64,000 bases of DNA from an uncultured bacterium (GCA_905214305.1 CAJMLK010000004.1:30088-94087); one strand, 5' to 3'. Counted from the first letter of the stretch, positions 1 through 9,375 are shown. Notes: a model not told the origin generated them from the sequence alone. Translations and numbers: made by a program.

Positions 1-1
1 G

Positions 2-2020
2 TTTACAGAAAACGTGCCTGCGAAATACGGCAGCTTTCTTGGCGGCGTCGTTGATGCCAGGCTGCGTGACGCTGCCACGGATGCGTGGCACGGCATGGCT
101 GCTTTTCGGTATACCACCAGCGACTGGACAAACTTTCACTATACCGAAGCAGATCAGGAAAAGGCAGACCGCCCGGCCCGGGCTGGCGAGGGGTATCAGC
201 CAGAGTTTTACAAGTATAACAGCTCGTTCCGGCTCGAAGGCCCCCTGTGGGAAAACGGGCCGGGGCTTATGCTGACCTATACCAACATAACGTCCATCAT
301 CCCCCTGACCATTGTTCCCCAGGATGCCTCCGTGACGGAGCGCCGTGTAAACCAGAACTTCATGGCAAAGATCAACACCCCGCCCAGCAGCCCGCTGTAT
401 CTGAGCATTGCCGCAATATACGCGCCCTACAAGGCGAAGCTGTACAGCCGGGACCTGTTTGACGGCGGAAAGTACAGTGTGGACGGCGGCGGCATCAACC
501 TGCTGATCAACAGCCACTATGACACGCCCGTGGGACGGTGGAGCAACGACATTTCCTACAGCAGGTCAGACCTTTCCCGCAATAACGACAAGGACCGTCT
601 CTATTCCTGGCTGGGCACTGGCGCGTCAATGGCCGGAAAAACCTACAACGGCAAGCTCGCCACCGAAGGGGGCATGGGGAACTACAAGCAGCAGCAGACA
701 GAGCTTGGCTGGAAAAGTGATCTGGACCTGAAAGCCTTTGGCCCGGAGCTTTTCTCCAACCAGTTTTCAATGGGCTTTGAGCTGAAAAAGATCATGCTTG
801 AGGCGGAAAGGGGAGGCTACACCTCCTACCTTAACGCGGCCTTGTCCCCCACTGCTGTTGGCTCCCGCGAGGACGGGATCATCACCGGCGAGCAGTTCGC
901 CAGAAGCAAGATGGTGTATGACGGGCGCGACCGCTATGTAAGCATCTTTATGCCGTCACTGTACTTGCAGGATACCGTCGAGATCGAGCGGGTCACGCTT
1001 CGGCCGGGCGTGCGCGTTTCCAATGATTCGCTGACCAGCAATACGGACGTTGCCCCAAGGCTTTTTGCCAATGTGGATATTCTTCATGACGGCCGCTTCA
1101 ATGTCTTTGGCGGATACAGCCGCTATTACGGAACGCAGGCTGTTTTCAAGGCATTGACAGCCCCTTCAACCAATACGCTCTATACCCGCACGGCCTACAA
1201 TCAGGCATGGAAAGCCGGAAAGCCCACCTCTCCCAACTTTTTCAGGCTCGGCGACCTCAAAACGCCCTATACGGATGAATATTCGGTGGGCGCTTCCGCT
1301 GAAGTGTGGGAAACCCTGTTCAAGCTGACCTTTGTCAAGCGTGACTACCGCGATCAGATAAAGTCCGCGCCTGTGGAAGAGAATATCAAGATTGCCGAAT
1401 ACACAAACCGCGGTAAAACCGACTACAAAGGGGTGACCCTTTCCGCGGAGCGCACGTTTGATTTCGGTGACTGGGGCAGGCACGTGGGCGAATTGTCCGC
1501 CACATGGTCTGCGACCAAGGGCAACTTTACTGACTGGACAGATGCCACCTTCGAAAACAGCGATAACATTATAAAATTTGATCCGGATTACGTTCTTTAT
1601 AACGGAACGGTTACACCTGCTTCAGACTTGCCCGCCAACAACTTCAACTCGCCCTGGGTGATAACCTACACGCAGCGTTCCTATTTCTGGGAAGACCGCG
1701 TCCGGCTTATGGGGCAGGTGCGCTGGGAACAGGGCGGAAAGCGCATTTATACCGACAGCGCCAGAAGCAACAAGACTCCGGGACCGTCGGGCTTGAACCT
1801 GCTTGCCTACAAGACAGCGCATCAGGAAGACACGCTCAACGTGGACGCCAAGCTCAGCGTTGATGCCATCAAATACAAGGATCATACCCTCACGTTTGAA
1901 CTGGAAGCCCTGAACCTGCTGGACAGAAAGAATCTTTCCAACTTCAGCACCACGGAAAGTTCGCAAGGCTCCTATTCTTTGGGGCGTCAGTTCTACGTGG
2001 GCGTCAAGTACACCTTCTAG
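2..2020 (+). CDS. TonB-dependent outer-membrane receptor, C-terminal part (5' end outside window)
   Basis: The reading frame is open to the left edge, so the GTG at 14 need not be the real start; the signal peptide and plug domain should lie upstream. About 670 residues are visible. They show the alternating polar/aromatic strands of an outer-membrane beta-barrel, and the chain ends in VGVKYTF with the terminal phenylalanine used for barrel insertion. TonB-dependent receptors import scarce ligands (metal chelates, vitamins, peptides) using energy passed from an inner-membrane TonB. The ligand cannot be told from this part. A yejABEF set whose ATPase carries its own TonB follows 143 bases downstream on the same strand, so a shared substrate is likely. 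The TAG stop (2018-2020) is the first triplet of a dispersed repeat. Confidence 0.85.
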   Translation, partial: FTENVPAKYGSFLGGVVDARLRDAATDAWHGMAAFRYTTSDWTNFHYTEADQEKADRPARAGEGYQPEFYKYNSSFRLEGPLWENGPGLMLTYTNITSIIPLTIVPQDASVTERRVNQNFMAKINTPPSSPLYLSIAAIYAPYKAKLYSRDLFDGGKYSVDGGGINLLINSHYDTPVGRWSNDISYSRSDLSRNNDKDRLYSWLGTGASMAGKTYNGKLATEGGMGNYKQQQTELGWKSDLDLKAFGPELFSNQFSMGFELKKIMLEAERGGYTSYLNAALSPTAVGSREDGIITGEQFARSKMVYDGRDRYVSIFMPSLYLQDTVEIERVTLRPGVRVSNDSLTSNTDVAPRLFANVDILHDGRFNVFGGYSRYYGTQAVFKALTAPSTNTLYTRTAYNQAWKAGKPTSPNFFRLGDLKTPYTDEYSVGASAEVWETLFKLTFVKRDYRDQIKSAPVEENIKIAEYTNRGKTDYKGVTLSAERTFDFGDWGRHVGELSATWSATKGNFTDWTDATFENSDNIIKFDPDYVLYNGTVTPASDLPANNFNSPWVITYTQRSYFWEDRVRLMGQVRWEQGGKRIYTDSARSNKTPGPSGLNLLAYKTAHQEDTLNVDAKLSVDAIKYKDHTLTFELEALNLLDRKNLSNFSTTESSQGSYSLGRQFYVGVKYTF

Positions 2021-2125
2021 AGCGTTTTACCAATGAAATGAGTTAACTGTTCACAGGCATCTTCAGGAAAATCCTTGCCACGAAAAGCGGACGGGCAGGC
2101 TTTTTTTCTGCCGTGAGCATGCATT
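2018..2125 (-). repeat. Dispersed intergenic repeat type B, reverse copy
   Basis: Read on the minus strand this matches the repeat at 10577-10702: a GGCAG...CTGCC hairpin, then AAGGATTTTC, then GTTAACTCATTTCATT and the AGAGC-like end. The end overlaps the receptor stop codon TAG. It fills most of the gap before yejA. Confidence 0.6.
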
Positions 2126-2163
2126 TTACGTATTAAATTCTGTAACCGTCTGGGAGCAGCGGC

Positions 2164-4056
2164 ATGACATCGGATGTTGTTGGTTTGCATTCTTTGCATA
2201 CAGGGCGGCGCTTTGCGGGCTTGCTGGCCGGAACGCGCGTGGGCCTGCTCGTCCTGCTTGCCGCTGCTTTTTCCCTTCCTGCCTGGGGCGCGCCCAAGCC
2301 CGTACTGGGGCTTTGGGATGACGTGTCCGAAACTGAAGCAGAATCCCATTTTGCCCATGTCAACCCGGCCGCGCCCAAGGCAGGAAGGCTGCGCCTCAGC
2401 GCCCTGGGAACGTTTGACAGTTTCAATCCCTTCAGCCCACGCGGGATCAGCGCGGCCCAGATGGCCCTGACCTATGAATCGCTGGGCGTAGAACAGCGCG
2501 GAACGCAGGACTTCATCATGCGCGGGCTGCTGGCAGAAAGCTTTGATCTCGCGCCGGATCGCACGTCTCTGCGCGTGCGTCTGCGCCCCCAGGCCCGCTT
2601 TGCCGATGGCGCGCCCGTAACCGCACAGGACGTGGTGTATACGTTCAATGCGCTTGTCAGGGAGGCTTCGCCCGTATACCGCTCGTATTACGAACAGGTG
2701 AAAAGTGCCGAGGCCGTCGGGGAGCATGAGGTGCTGTTCCGTTTCGCTTCCGGCACGAGCCGGGAATTGCCGCTTATAGTTTGCCAGATGCCGGTTCTGC
2801 CTGCCCACTGGTGGAAAGGGCGCAGCCTTGGCGAGCCACAGACTGAAGCCATGCCCGGCAGCGGCCCCTACCGCCTTGCGCGCAGCACCATGGGGTCGCG
2901 AGTCGTGTACGAGCGCCGCAAGGACTGGTGGGGTGCGACCTTGCCGGTAAATATCGGGCGCTACAACTTTGACCATGTACAGGTAGACTATTACCGAGAC
3001 GCCGCCGTGTCGCGTGAGGCTTTTTTTGCCGGAGAAGCGGATTTTTACAGCGAAAGCAATATCAAGGACTGGACCAATTCCTATAATGTGCCCCCCGTGC
3101 GCGAGGGGCGCATCACGCGGCTGACGCAGGAATACGTACGGCCTATGGGCATGGGCGGCATATTCATGAACACCCGGCGTCCTGCCCTGGCTGACAGGAA
3201 TGTGCGCCGCGCCCTGTCGCTCCTGTTTGACTTTGACTGGATGAACAGCGCCTTTTTTTACGATTCCTACACGCGCTTCAACAGCTTTTTTACCAATTCC
3301 CCCTTTGCGGCCGCCTCCCTTCCCACACCTGAAGAGCAGGCTGTTCTTGAACGCTGGCGGCACAAGGTCGATCCTGAGGTTTTCGGCCCCTTGCCGACGC
3401 TGCCTCAGGGGGGGCAGGCGACCCAGCGTGACCGGCTGCGGGCTGCGCTGGCACTTTTTGAAGAGGCCGGGTGGCACGTGCAGGATGGGCAGATGGTCAA
3501 TGCGCAGGGGCAGCCTCTGGTTCTGACCATTCTGACCACGTCGCCTTCGCTGCAACGGGTCTACATTCCTTTTCGCAACAGCCTCAAGCGGCTTGGCGTT
3601 ACCCTCAACGTCAGGCTGGTGGATCAGACCCAGTATGTAAGCCGTGTGCGCGCGTTTGATTTTGACCTGGTGCACAGCACGGTGCGGCAGTCATCCAATC
3701 CCGGCAACGAGCAGCGCAACTACTGGTCGTCGGTGGCGGCAAAAGCGCAGGGGTCGCGCAACTATGCGGGCATTCAGGATCAGGTTCTGGACGAACTGGT
3801 GGACGAACTGGTGGCAGCCCCTGACCGGCAATACCTTTACACGCGCGTCGCACTGCTGGACAGGCTCCTGCAGCACGGCTGCTACGTCATCCCTGCATGG
3901 TACAGCCGTGACATGCGCGTGGCCTGGTGGAAAGACCGCATCGCGCCGCCTCCGGGCATGGATACTGCCGGGGTGGATATAATGGCCTGGCACAGCGCCT
4001 CCGCCGCGCTGCCTGTTGAACCTCTCGCCGGGCTGTCCCGTCAGGAGCATCGCTGA
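2164..4056 (+). CDS. yejA: Periplasmic oligopeptide-binding protein, YejA-like
   Basis: 630-residue extracytoplasmic binding protein of the SBP_bac_5 (peptide/nickel) family. After a basic N-terminus there is a hydrophobic stretch (about residues 18-40) ending in LPAWGA, a Sec signal peptide. The mature part opens with the YejA-type region around LGLWDDVSE and FDSFNPFSPRG. In enterobacteria YejA delivers peptides and microcin C to YejBEF. The ATG at 2164 has GGGAG seven bases upstream. The stop overlaps the yejB start (TGATG), so the genes are translationally coupled. A TonB-dependent receptor lies upstream, suggesting the ligand is too large for porins. Peptide specificity is inferred from family only. 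Confidence 0.88.
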   Translation: MTSDVVGLHSLHTGRRFAGLLAGTRVGLLVLLAAAFSLPAWGAPKPVLGLWDDVSETEAESHFAHVNPAAPKAGRLRLSALGTFDSFNPFSPRGISAAQMALTYESLGVEQRGTQDFIMRGLLAESFDLAPDRTSLRVRLRPQARFADGAPVTAQDVVYTFNALVREASPVYRSYYEQVKSAEAVGEHEVLFRFASGTSRELPLIVCQMPVLPAHWWKGRSLGEPQTEAMPGSGPYRLARSTMGSRVVYERRKDWWGATLPVNIGRYNFDHVQVDYYRDAAVSREAFFAGEADFYSESNIKDWTNSYNVPPVREGRITRLTQEYVRPMGMGGIFMNTRRPALADRNVRRALSLLFDFDWMNSAFFYDSYTRFNSFFTNSPFAAASLPTPEEQAVLERWRHKVDPEVFGPLPTLPQGGQATQRDRLRAALALFEEAGWHVQDGQMVNAQGQPLVLTILTTSPSLQRVYIPFRNSLKRLGVTLNVRLVDQTQYVSRVRAFDFDLVHSTVRQSSNPGNEQRNYWSSVAAKAQGSRNYAGIQDQVLDELVDELVAAPDRQYLYTRVALLDRLLQHGCYVIPAWYSRDMRVAWWKDRIAPPPGMDTAGVDIMAWHSASAALPVEPLAGLSRQEHR

Positions 4057-5153
4057 TGCTGCGCTATACAATACGCCGCTTGCTGTTCGTGCTGCCCACG
4101 CTTCTGGGCATTCTGACCATCAATTTCTTTATGGTGCAGACCGCCCCCGGCGGGCCTGTGGAGCAGTTTATCGCCACGCTTGAGGGCAGTGGCAGCGCCT
4201 TTATGGAGCGGGTGGGCACGGCCGGGCCGGACATGGCGGGGCTGGCGGTTCAGGACGGGGGCGAAAGCGCCTACGTGGGCGCGCAGGGCCTCAGCCCCAA
4301 AACCCTTGAGGCCGTGCGCAAGCTCTACGGTTTCGACAAGCCCATTTTTACCCGTTATCTGGGCATGCTGCGCGATTTTTTCTGTTTTGATTTTGGCAGA
4401 AGCCTTTTCAAGGCCGACAAGGTTTCGGACCTGCTCATCAATGCCTTGCCGGTGTCCATGAGTATCGGCATCTGGAGCACGCTGCTCATCTATATGGTGT
4501 CCATTCCCCTTGGCATAGCGCGTGCCGTGCGGCAGGGCAGCACGTTCGACGCTGTCACAGGAACAGTGCTTGTGACAGCCAGCGCCATCCCCGGCTTTCT
4601 GTTCGCAGTGCTGCTTATCGTGCTGTTTGCGGGCGGGTCGTACTGGCAGATATTTCCGCTCCGGGGCCTGCATTCGCTCGGTTATGAGAATCTTCCTTTC
4701 TGGCGGCAGGTGCTGGACTACATGCATCACATGGTGCTGCCCGTGATCTCCATGACAGTTGGCGGCTTTGCAGCCCTGACCATGCTCACCCGCAACTCGT
4801 TTCTGGACGAACTGAGCAAGCAGTATGTGGAAACGGCCCGATCAAAAGGCCTGAGCCAGCGCAGCGTGCTGTATGGGCATGTTTTCCGCAATGCCATGCT
4901 GATTGTCATCGCCGGGCTGCCCGGAACCTTTGTGCGCATGTTTTTTGCCGGTTCGCTGCTCATAGAAACCATATTTTCCCTTAACGGACTCGGGCTGCTG
5001 GGCTTTGAGGCCGCCATGCAAAGAGATTATCCGGTCATGTTCGCCACCCTCTATATCTTTACCCTTATCGGGCTGGTTACTTCCATCATCGGTGACCTGA
5101 GCATGACAAAGGTTGATCCCCGCATTGATTTTGCCGGGAGGAGCAAGGCATGA
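4056..5153 (+). CDS. yejB: ABC transporter permease, YejB-like
   Basis: 365-residue inner-membrane permease of the DppB/OppB class. It starts MLRYTIRRLLFVLPTLLGI, the usual first membrane helix, and carries a periplasmic insertion (about residues 40-90) as YejB proteins do. The binding-protein-dependent permease loop is visible around YVETARSKGLSQRSVLYGHVFRNA, which docks on the ATPase. It pairs with YejE to form the channel. Start overlaps the yejA stop; stop overlaps the yejE start (ATGA). Confidence 0.9.
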   Translation: MLRYTIRRLLFVLPTLLGILTINFFMVQTAPGGPVEQFIATLEGSGSAFMERVGTAGPDMAGLAVQDGGESAYVGAQGLSPKTLEAVRKLYGFDKPIFTRYLGMLRDFFCFDFGRSLFKADKVSDLLINALPVSMSIGIWSTLLIYMVSIPLGIARAVRQGSTFDAVTGTVLVTASAIPGFLFAVLLIVLFAGGSYWQIFPLRGLHSLGYENLPFWRQVLDYMHHMVLPVISMTVGGFAALTMLTRNSFLDELSKQYVETARSKGLSQRSVLYGHVFRNAMLIVIAGLPGTFVRMFFAGSLLIETIFSLNGLGLLGFEAAMQRDYPVMFATLYIFTLIGLVTSIIGDLSMTKVDPRIDFAGRSKA

Positions 5154-6196
5154 ATCCCGTTACGCGCCGCCGGTGGCAGACTTTCAAGAGTAATCGCCGC
5201 GCCTTTTACTGTTTGTGGTTTTTTGGCCTGTGCTTTGCGCTCAGCCTCTGTGCGGAATTTATCGCCAACGACAGGCCGCTGGTTGTGAGCTATGACAGCA
5301 GGCTTTATTTCCCCATTTTCCAGAATCTGGACGAGCGCACGTTCGGGGGCGACATGCCCATTGCCACAGACTTTACCGACCCGCTCATCGAGCGTGCCGT
5401 TGAAAAAAACGGTTGGGCCGTCTGGCCCCCCATCCGTTATTCCTTCAGCACCATTTCACGGCAGGAGGGGGTGACGTTTCCGGCTCCGCCAGGCTCCGCA
5501 AACTGGCTGGGCACGGATGATCAGGGGCGTGATATTGTGGCGCGCCTTTTATACGGTTTTCGCATTTCCGTTCTGTTCGGCCTGTGCCTTTCCTTCTTTG
5601 GCTGTGCGGTCGGCATGATGGCCGGGGTAATGCAGGGCTATTACGGCGGGTTGCCGGACCTGCTGTTTCAGCGCTTTATGGAGATATGGTCCGGTATTCC
5701 CGTGCTCTATCTCATCATTATCATTTCCAGTGTCATCACCATGGGCTTTTGGGCATTGCTGGCCCTGATGCTGGCCTTTAGCTGGATGCGCGTGGTGGGG
5801 GTTGTGCGGGCAGAGAGCCTGCGCGCCCGCAATATGGAATATGTGTGCGCGGCCCGCGCCCTTGGCGTGCCGGACAGGGGCATCATGCTGCGCCATGTGC
5901 TGCCCAATGCCGTGGTGGCGCTTATTTCCATTCTGCCGTTTTTGGTCAATTCATCCATCGTCACGCTTACATCTCTGGATTTTCTGGGTTTTGGCCTGCC
6001 CCCGGAATACCCCTCACTGGGCGAACTGGTCGTGCAGGGCAAAAACAATCTTTTTGCCCCCTGGATAGGTCTTTCGGCCTTTTTTACCCTGGCGGGCATG
6101 CTGACCTGTCTTGTCTTTATCGGTGAAGGGCTGAGAGACGCCTTTGACCCGCGCATCTTTATCAGCAGCAGCGACCAGTGGGAGGAACAGGCATGA
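5150..6196 (+). CDS. yejE: ABC transporter permease, YejE-like
   Basis: 348-residue DppC/OppC-class permease, the second half of the channel. It has an N-terminal membrane helix, a long periplasmic segment with the LGTDDQGRDIVARLLYG motif typical of this family, then about five membrane helices and the coupling loop EYVCAARALGVPDRGIMLRH. GGAGGAGCAAGG precedes the ATG. The last four bases overlap the next gene (ATGA at 6193), which carries the ATPases. Confidence 0.9.
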   Translation: MNPVTRRRWQTFKSNRRAFYCLWFFGLCFALSLCAEFIANDRPLVVSYDSRLYFPIFQNLDERTFGGDMPIATDFTDPLIERAVEKNGWAVWPPIRYSFSTISRQEGVTFPAPPGSANWLGTDDQGRDIVARLLYGFRISVLFGLCLSFFGCAVGMMAGVMQGYYGGLPDLLFQRFMEIWSGIPVLYLIIIISSVITMGFWALLALMLAFSWMRVVGVVRAESLRARNMEYVCAARALGVPDRGIMLRHVLPNAVVALISILPFLVNSSIVTLTSLDFLGFGLPPEYPSLGELVVQGKNNLFAPWIGLSAFFTLAGMLTCLVFIGEGLRDAFDPRIFISSSDQWEEQA

Positions 6197-8754
6197 GCCT
6201 TCTGGATGTTCACGGGCTGAGTGTGGCCTTTGCCGGTGCGGGCATGCGTCAACACGGCGCGTCCAGAGATCGGCGCGTGGTGCATGATGTTTCCTTTATG
6301 GTGGAACGTGGGCAGTGCGTGGCCCTTGTGGGCGAAAGCGGGGCAGGCAAGACACTGACTTCGCGTTCCATCGTGCGCCTTTTGCCGCGCGGGGCCTTTA
6401 TCCAGAGCGGAAAAATCCTTTATGAGGGCGTGGACATCGCCGCCCTGCCGGAAAAGGACGTGGCCGCCCTGCGGGGCAAAAAAATAGGCATGGTCTTTCA
6501 GGACCCGCTGGCCGCCCTGAACCCGCTGCACCGCGTGGGCGATCAGGTGGCCGAGTGCCTGCGCGTGCACAAAGGTTTGACCGACAGGCAGTTGCGTGCC
6601 CGCGTTATGGATCTGTTTGATCTGGTGCGCCTTGACCGGCCGGAAGAACGCTACAGGGCGTATCCGCACGAGCTGTCCGGGGGCCAGCGCCAGCGCATCA
6701 TGCTGGCTCTGGCCGCAGCCAACGATCCTGATCTGCTCATAGCCGACGAGCCGACCACGGCGCTGGACGCCACCGTGCAGCAGGCCATTTTGCGCCTGCT
6801 GGGCGACCTGCGCAGGGAGCTGGGCATGAGCCTGCTGCTTATCAGCCATGATCTCGGCATGGTACGGCGTTTCGCAGACACGGTGCATGTCATGCGGCAC
6901 GGCAGAATTCTGGAATCGTCCTCCACGCTGTTTGCCAATCCTGAGCACGAGTATACACGTACGCTGCTCCGTGCCGGAGGAAATGACTGGGCGCAGCCCG
7001 TTCTGTCCGAAGAAGCCGGGCCGGTGCTGACCGTAAAAGATTTATGCGTGCGCTTTCCACGGCACAAAACGCGGCTTTTTCAGCGCAAGCCAAGCCCCTT
7101 TACGGCTCTGGAAGGTGTGGACCTTGTTTTGCGGCCCGGTGAATGCCTCGGCATTGTGGGCGAGAGCGGTTCCGGAAAATCCACACTGGCTATGGCCGTG
7201 CTGCGCCTTATTGCCAGCAGCGGCAGCATCAGTTTTATGGGGCAGGATATCCAGCGGCTGAACCATGCAGAAATGGCCCCTCTGCGCAGCAGGATTCAGG
7301 TCGTGTTTCAGAATCCCTTTCTTTCGCTCAATCCACGCATGTGCGTGCGCGATCTGGTGGAAGAAGGCTTGCGCGTGCACGGTTTTCAGGCGGACCAGTG
7401 CGCCGCGCGCGTCAATGAGGTTCTGGTGGATGTGGGGCTGACGCCTGCCTATGCGGAGCGTTTTCCGCATGAGCTTTCGGGCGGTGAACGCCAGCGGGTC
7501 GCCATTGCCCGGTCACTGGCACTGCGCCCTGAGGTCTTGCTGCTGGACGAGCCTACCTCTTCTCTGGACAGGGCCTTGCAGTTCCAGATCATAGACCTGC
7601 TGCGCGGCCTTCAGGCCCGTTACGGCATGGCCTTTATCTATATCAGCCATGATCTGGCGCTGGTAAAGGGCTTTTGCCAGCGTGTGCTTGTGCTGCACAA
7701 AGGGCAGTGCGTCGAGCAGGGGAACGTACGTGAAGTCTTTGCCGCGCCACAGTCCGCGCATTTGCAGGCTCTGCTTGAAGCGGCCCTGCCCGGAGACGCG
7801 GCGGGCTGCTCCGGCGAACGCCCCGCCCGGGACAATGCACCGGCACGGCAGGTCGTGGCCCGGCGCAGGCGGCAGGTTGGACGTGCCGTGCGCCTGCAGC
7901 AGGAACGCAGCAAACGACAGAAAAAAAGTTTGATTTATTCTGTGCTCATGCATGTCTGCCTGCTTGGGGCGCTTTGGGGGATACCGCTTCAGGCCTCCGG
8001 CGGCGGGGAGTCGTCCATGCAGGTGTCACTGGTGGGCATGGGTATGGGCACGGCCGTGTCCGGCACAAGCAGGGCCTCGAATACCGACGGCACAGACCCT
8101 GAAGCCCCGGTGACCGAAGCGCAGGAAACTCCTCCTCAGGATCAAAAACATGTCTGCAAGAAAAAGCAGGCCCAGGTTGAAGAAAAACCTGACCTGATAC
8201 TGAAAGAAAAGCGCAAGCCCAGGCAACAGGTGGCGGAACAGGAAGAAACCGACAAAACACGCAGGGAAGAAACAAAAAAGAAGCCATCCCGCCAAACGCC
8301 GCCCCGGTCGTTGGGCAGCCAGTCGGCGCAGGGTACGGATGCGGAGTCGGCAGGCAGCGCTGCCGATAGTCAGGGCAGCGGGAGGAATGACGGTGGTCAG
8401 GGTGGTGGCAGCGGCGGCGGACTGGGCCTGCACCGGGGCAAAAGTCAGGGGGCCGGGTCTGTATACGGCGTGAACCAGTGGGACAAGCCGCCGGTGGTTA
8501 TCCAGCGCGTCAAGCCCAACTATCCTGAAGAAGCCAAACGCGCCCGCAAGGAAGGCATTGTGACAGTGCGCGCAGTCATAGACGCTGAAGGCCGTGTGTT
8601 GCGCGCCGTGGCGCTGCCCGGCAACGATGTTCACCTTTTTGCGCAGGAGACCCTTACTGCCGTCAAGCGGTGGCGCTTTGCTCCGGGCAAGGTGGGGGGC
8701 AATCCCGTGATGTGCGTTGTGGAGATTCCTGTGATTTTCAGGCTGGATAGATAG
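6193..8754 (+). CDS. YejF-type double ABC ATPase fused in frame to TonB
   Basis: 853 residues. Residues 1-540 are a complete YejF: two nucleotide-binding domains with Walker A GESGAGKT (47-54) and GESGSGKST (from 323), signatures LSGGQRQ and LSGGERQ, and Walker B LLIADEP and LLLDEP. A basic linker leads to a hydrophobic anchor at about 579-601 carrying S583-x3-H587, equivalent to the Ser/His pair TonB uses to contact ExbB/ExbD. Then come about 155 residues of charged, Gly/Ser-rich linker and a TonB C-terminal domain (about 759-853, with YPEEAKRARKEG and WRFAPG). Topology is consistent: ATPases inside, linker and TonB domain in the periplasm. The frame is open throughout, and I see no convincing internal ribosome site. 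Start ATG 6193 is chosen over GTG 6178 because GGAGG lies at 6181-6185. Normal YejF is about 530 residues and ends before the anchor. Confidence 0.92.
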   Translation: MSLLDVHGLSVAFAGAGMRQHGASRDRRVVHDVSFMVERGQCVALVGESGAGKTLTSRSIVRLLPRGAFIQSGKILYEGVDIAALPEKDVAALRGKKIGMVFQDPLAALNPLHRVGDQVAECLRVHKGLTDRQLRARVMDLFDLVRLDRPEERYRAYPHELSGGQRQRIMLALAAANDPDLLIADEPTTALDATVQQAILRLLGDLRRELGMSLLLISHDLGMVRRFADTVHVMRHGRILESSSTLFANPEHEYTRTLLRAGGNDWAQPVLSEEAGPVLTVKDLCVRFPRHKTRLFQRKPSPFTALEGVDLVLRPGECLGIVGESGSGKSTLAMAVLRLIASSGSISFMGQDIQRLNHAEMAPLRSRIQVVFQNPFLSLNPRMCVRDLVEEGLRVHGFQADQCAARVNEVLVDVGLTPAYAERFPHELSGGERQRVAIARSLALRPEVLLLDEPTSSLDRALQFQIIDLLRGLQARYGMAFIYISHDLALVKGFCQRVLVLHKGQCVEQGNVREVFAAPQSAHLQALLEAALPGDAAGCSGERPARDNAPARQVVARRRRQVGRAVRLQQERSKRQKKSLIYSVLMHVCLLGALWGIPLQASGGGESSMQVSLVGMGMGTAVSGTSRASNTDGTDPEAPVTEAQETPPQDQKHVCKKKQAQVEEKPDLILKEKRKPRQQVAEQEETDKTRREETKKKPSRQTPPRSLGSQSAQGTDAESAGSAADSQGSGRNDGGQGGGSGGGLGLHRGKSQGAGSVYGVNQWDKPPVVIQRVKPNYPEEAKRARKEGIVTVRAVIDAEGRVLRAVALPGNDVHLFAQETLTAVKRWRFAPGKVGGNPVMCVVEIPVIFRLDR

Positions 8755-8790
8755 ATATTTTCAGGATCAGGCTTTTGAGCCTGCGGGCTT

Positions 8791-8859
8791 GCGTCTGGGG
8801 CCTGCGTCTGCGGGCCTGCGTCTGCGGGGCTGCTTCTGGGGGACTGCGTCGGCGGCTTT
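8791..8859. repeat. Tandem 14-base repeat, about five imperfect units
   Basis: Units begin GCGTCTG and have the form GCGTCTGCGGGCCT. Boundaries are 8791, 8804, 8818, 8832 and 8846; the last two diverge. A likely slipped-strand minisatellite. Confidence 0.7.
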
Positions 8860-9037
8860 CATGCAACCTTGCGTGCTGCGTGGTGTTTTCGCCTTTGCGG
8901 GCAGTCGTCCTGAAAGTATCGGGAATGGACATTTTCAATGCGAAAATGCTCCAGATGCATGTGAAGCCGTGGCCTGCGAGTGCCCGGTTATCAATGCTGC
9001 CGGAGCAAGCCGTTCTGCCCCCTTGGCGGGCATGAGA

Positions 9038-9075
9038 CAGCCCCCGGTTCTGTGCTTTTGCAGAACCGGGGGCTG
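9038..9075. terminator. Perfect 15-bp hairpin, possible terminator
   Basis: Arms CAGCCCCCGGTTCTG (9038-9052) and CAGAACCGGGGGCTG (9061-9075) pair perfectly around an 8-base loop. No T-run follows on either strand, so a mature 3'-end or small-RNA structure is also possible. It lies between convergent yejF-tonB and rlpA. Confidence 0.5.
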
Positions 9076-9263
9076 ATCGTTTGTGGCCTGTGCGAACCCG
9101 TGTGGCGCGGGCCGTGGCCTGAAGTATTGCGGCCATGACAAGGCCGTGCTGGTCTATGCCGCGTGCGCTGCCCTTAAGGTGGGCGCGCCGGGCGGCTGCA
9201 AAGAGTGCCGAAAAATCGGACGTGCGTGTGTCACGCTACGGGAGCGGGCAGCTGGAGCTGTAA

Positions 9264-9375
9264 CTCCTGAAATGCTCACTGGCGCAGGCAAAAGCCTGCC
9301 TGCTCGCAAGGGGGACAGGGATTTTCATGAAATCCTTGCAGAGCCGTTGGCGTATTGTATCCGTAAACTGCTCTA
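9264..9375. repeat. Dispersed intergenic repeat type B
   Basis: Contains GAAATGCTC, GGCAAAAGCCTGCC, an AGGATTTTCATGAAATCCT palindrome and a GTAAACTGCTCTA end. On the minus strand the terminal TAG serves as the rlpA stop codon. Confidence 0.65.

Larger units (their letters stand above)
8755..9263. other. Non-coding gap after yejF-tonB with tandem repeat and hairpin
   Basis: I see no credible gene. It holds five imperfect 14-base tandem units (8791-8859), a fragment of the type A repeat (8915-8960, core GAATGGACATTTTC) and a perfect 15-bp hairpin (9038-9075). The rest is GC-rich unique sequence. Confidence 0.6.

Noticed and set aside
2017..3675. 552-codon open frame on the minus strand across yejA
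   Set aside because: Antisense to a clear binding protein; His/Arg/Gln-rich composition with no domain is what GC-rich third positions produce.
7846..7950. Separate tonB start inside the yejF-tonB frame
   Set aside because: Candidate GTG and ATG codons lack a ribosome site, and the region encodes the basic segment just before the anchor.
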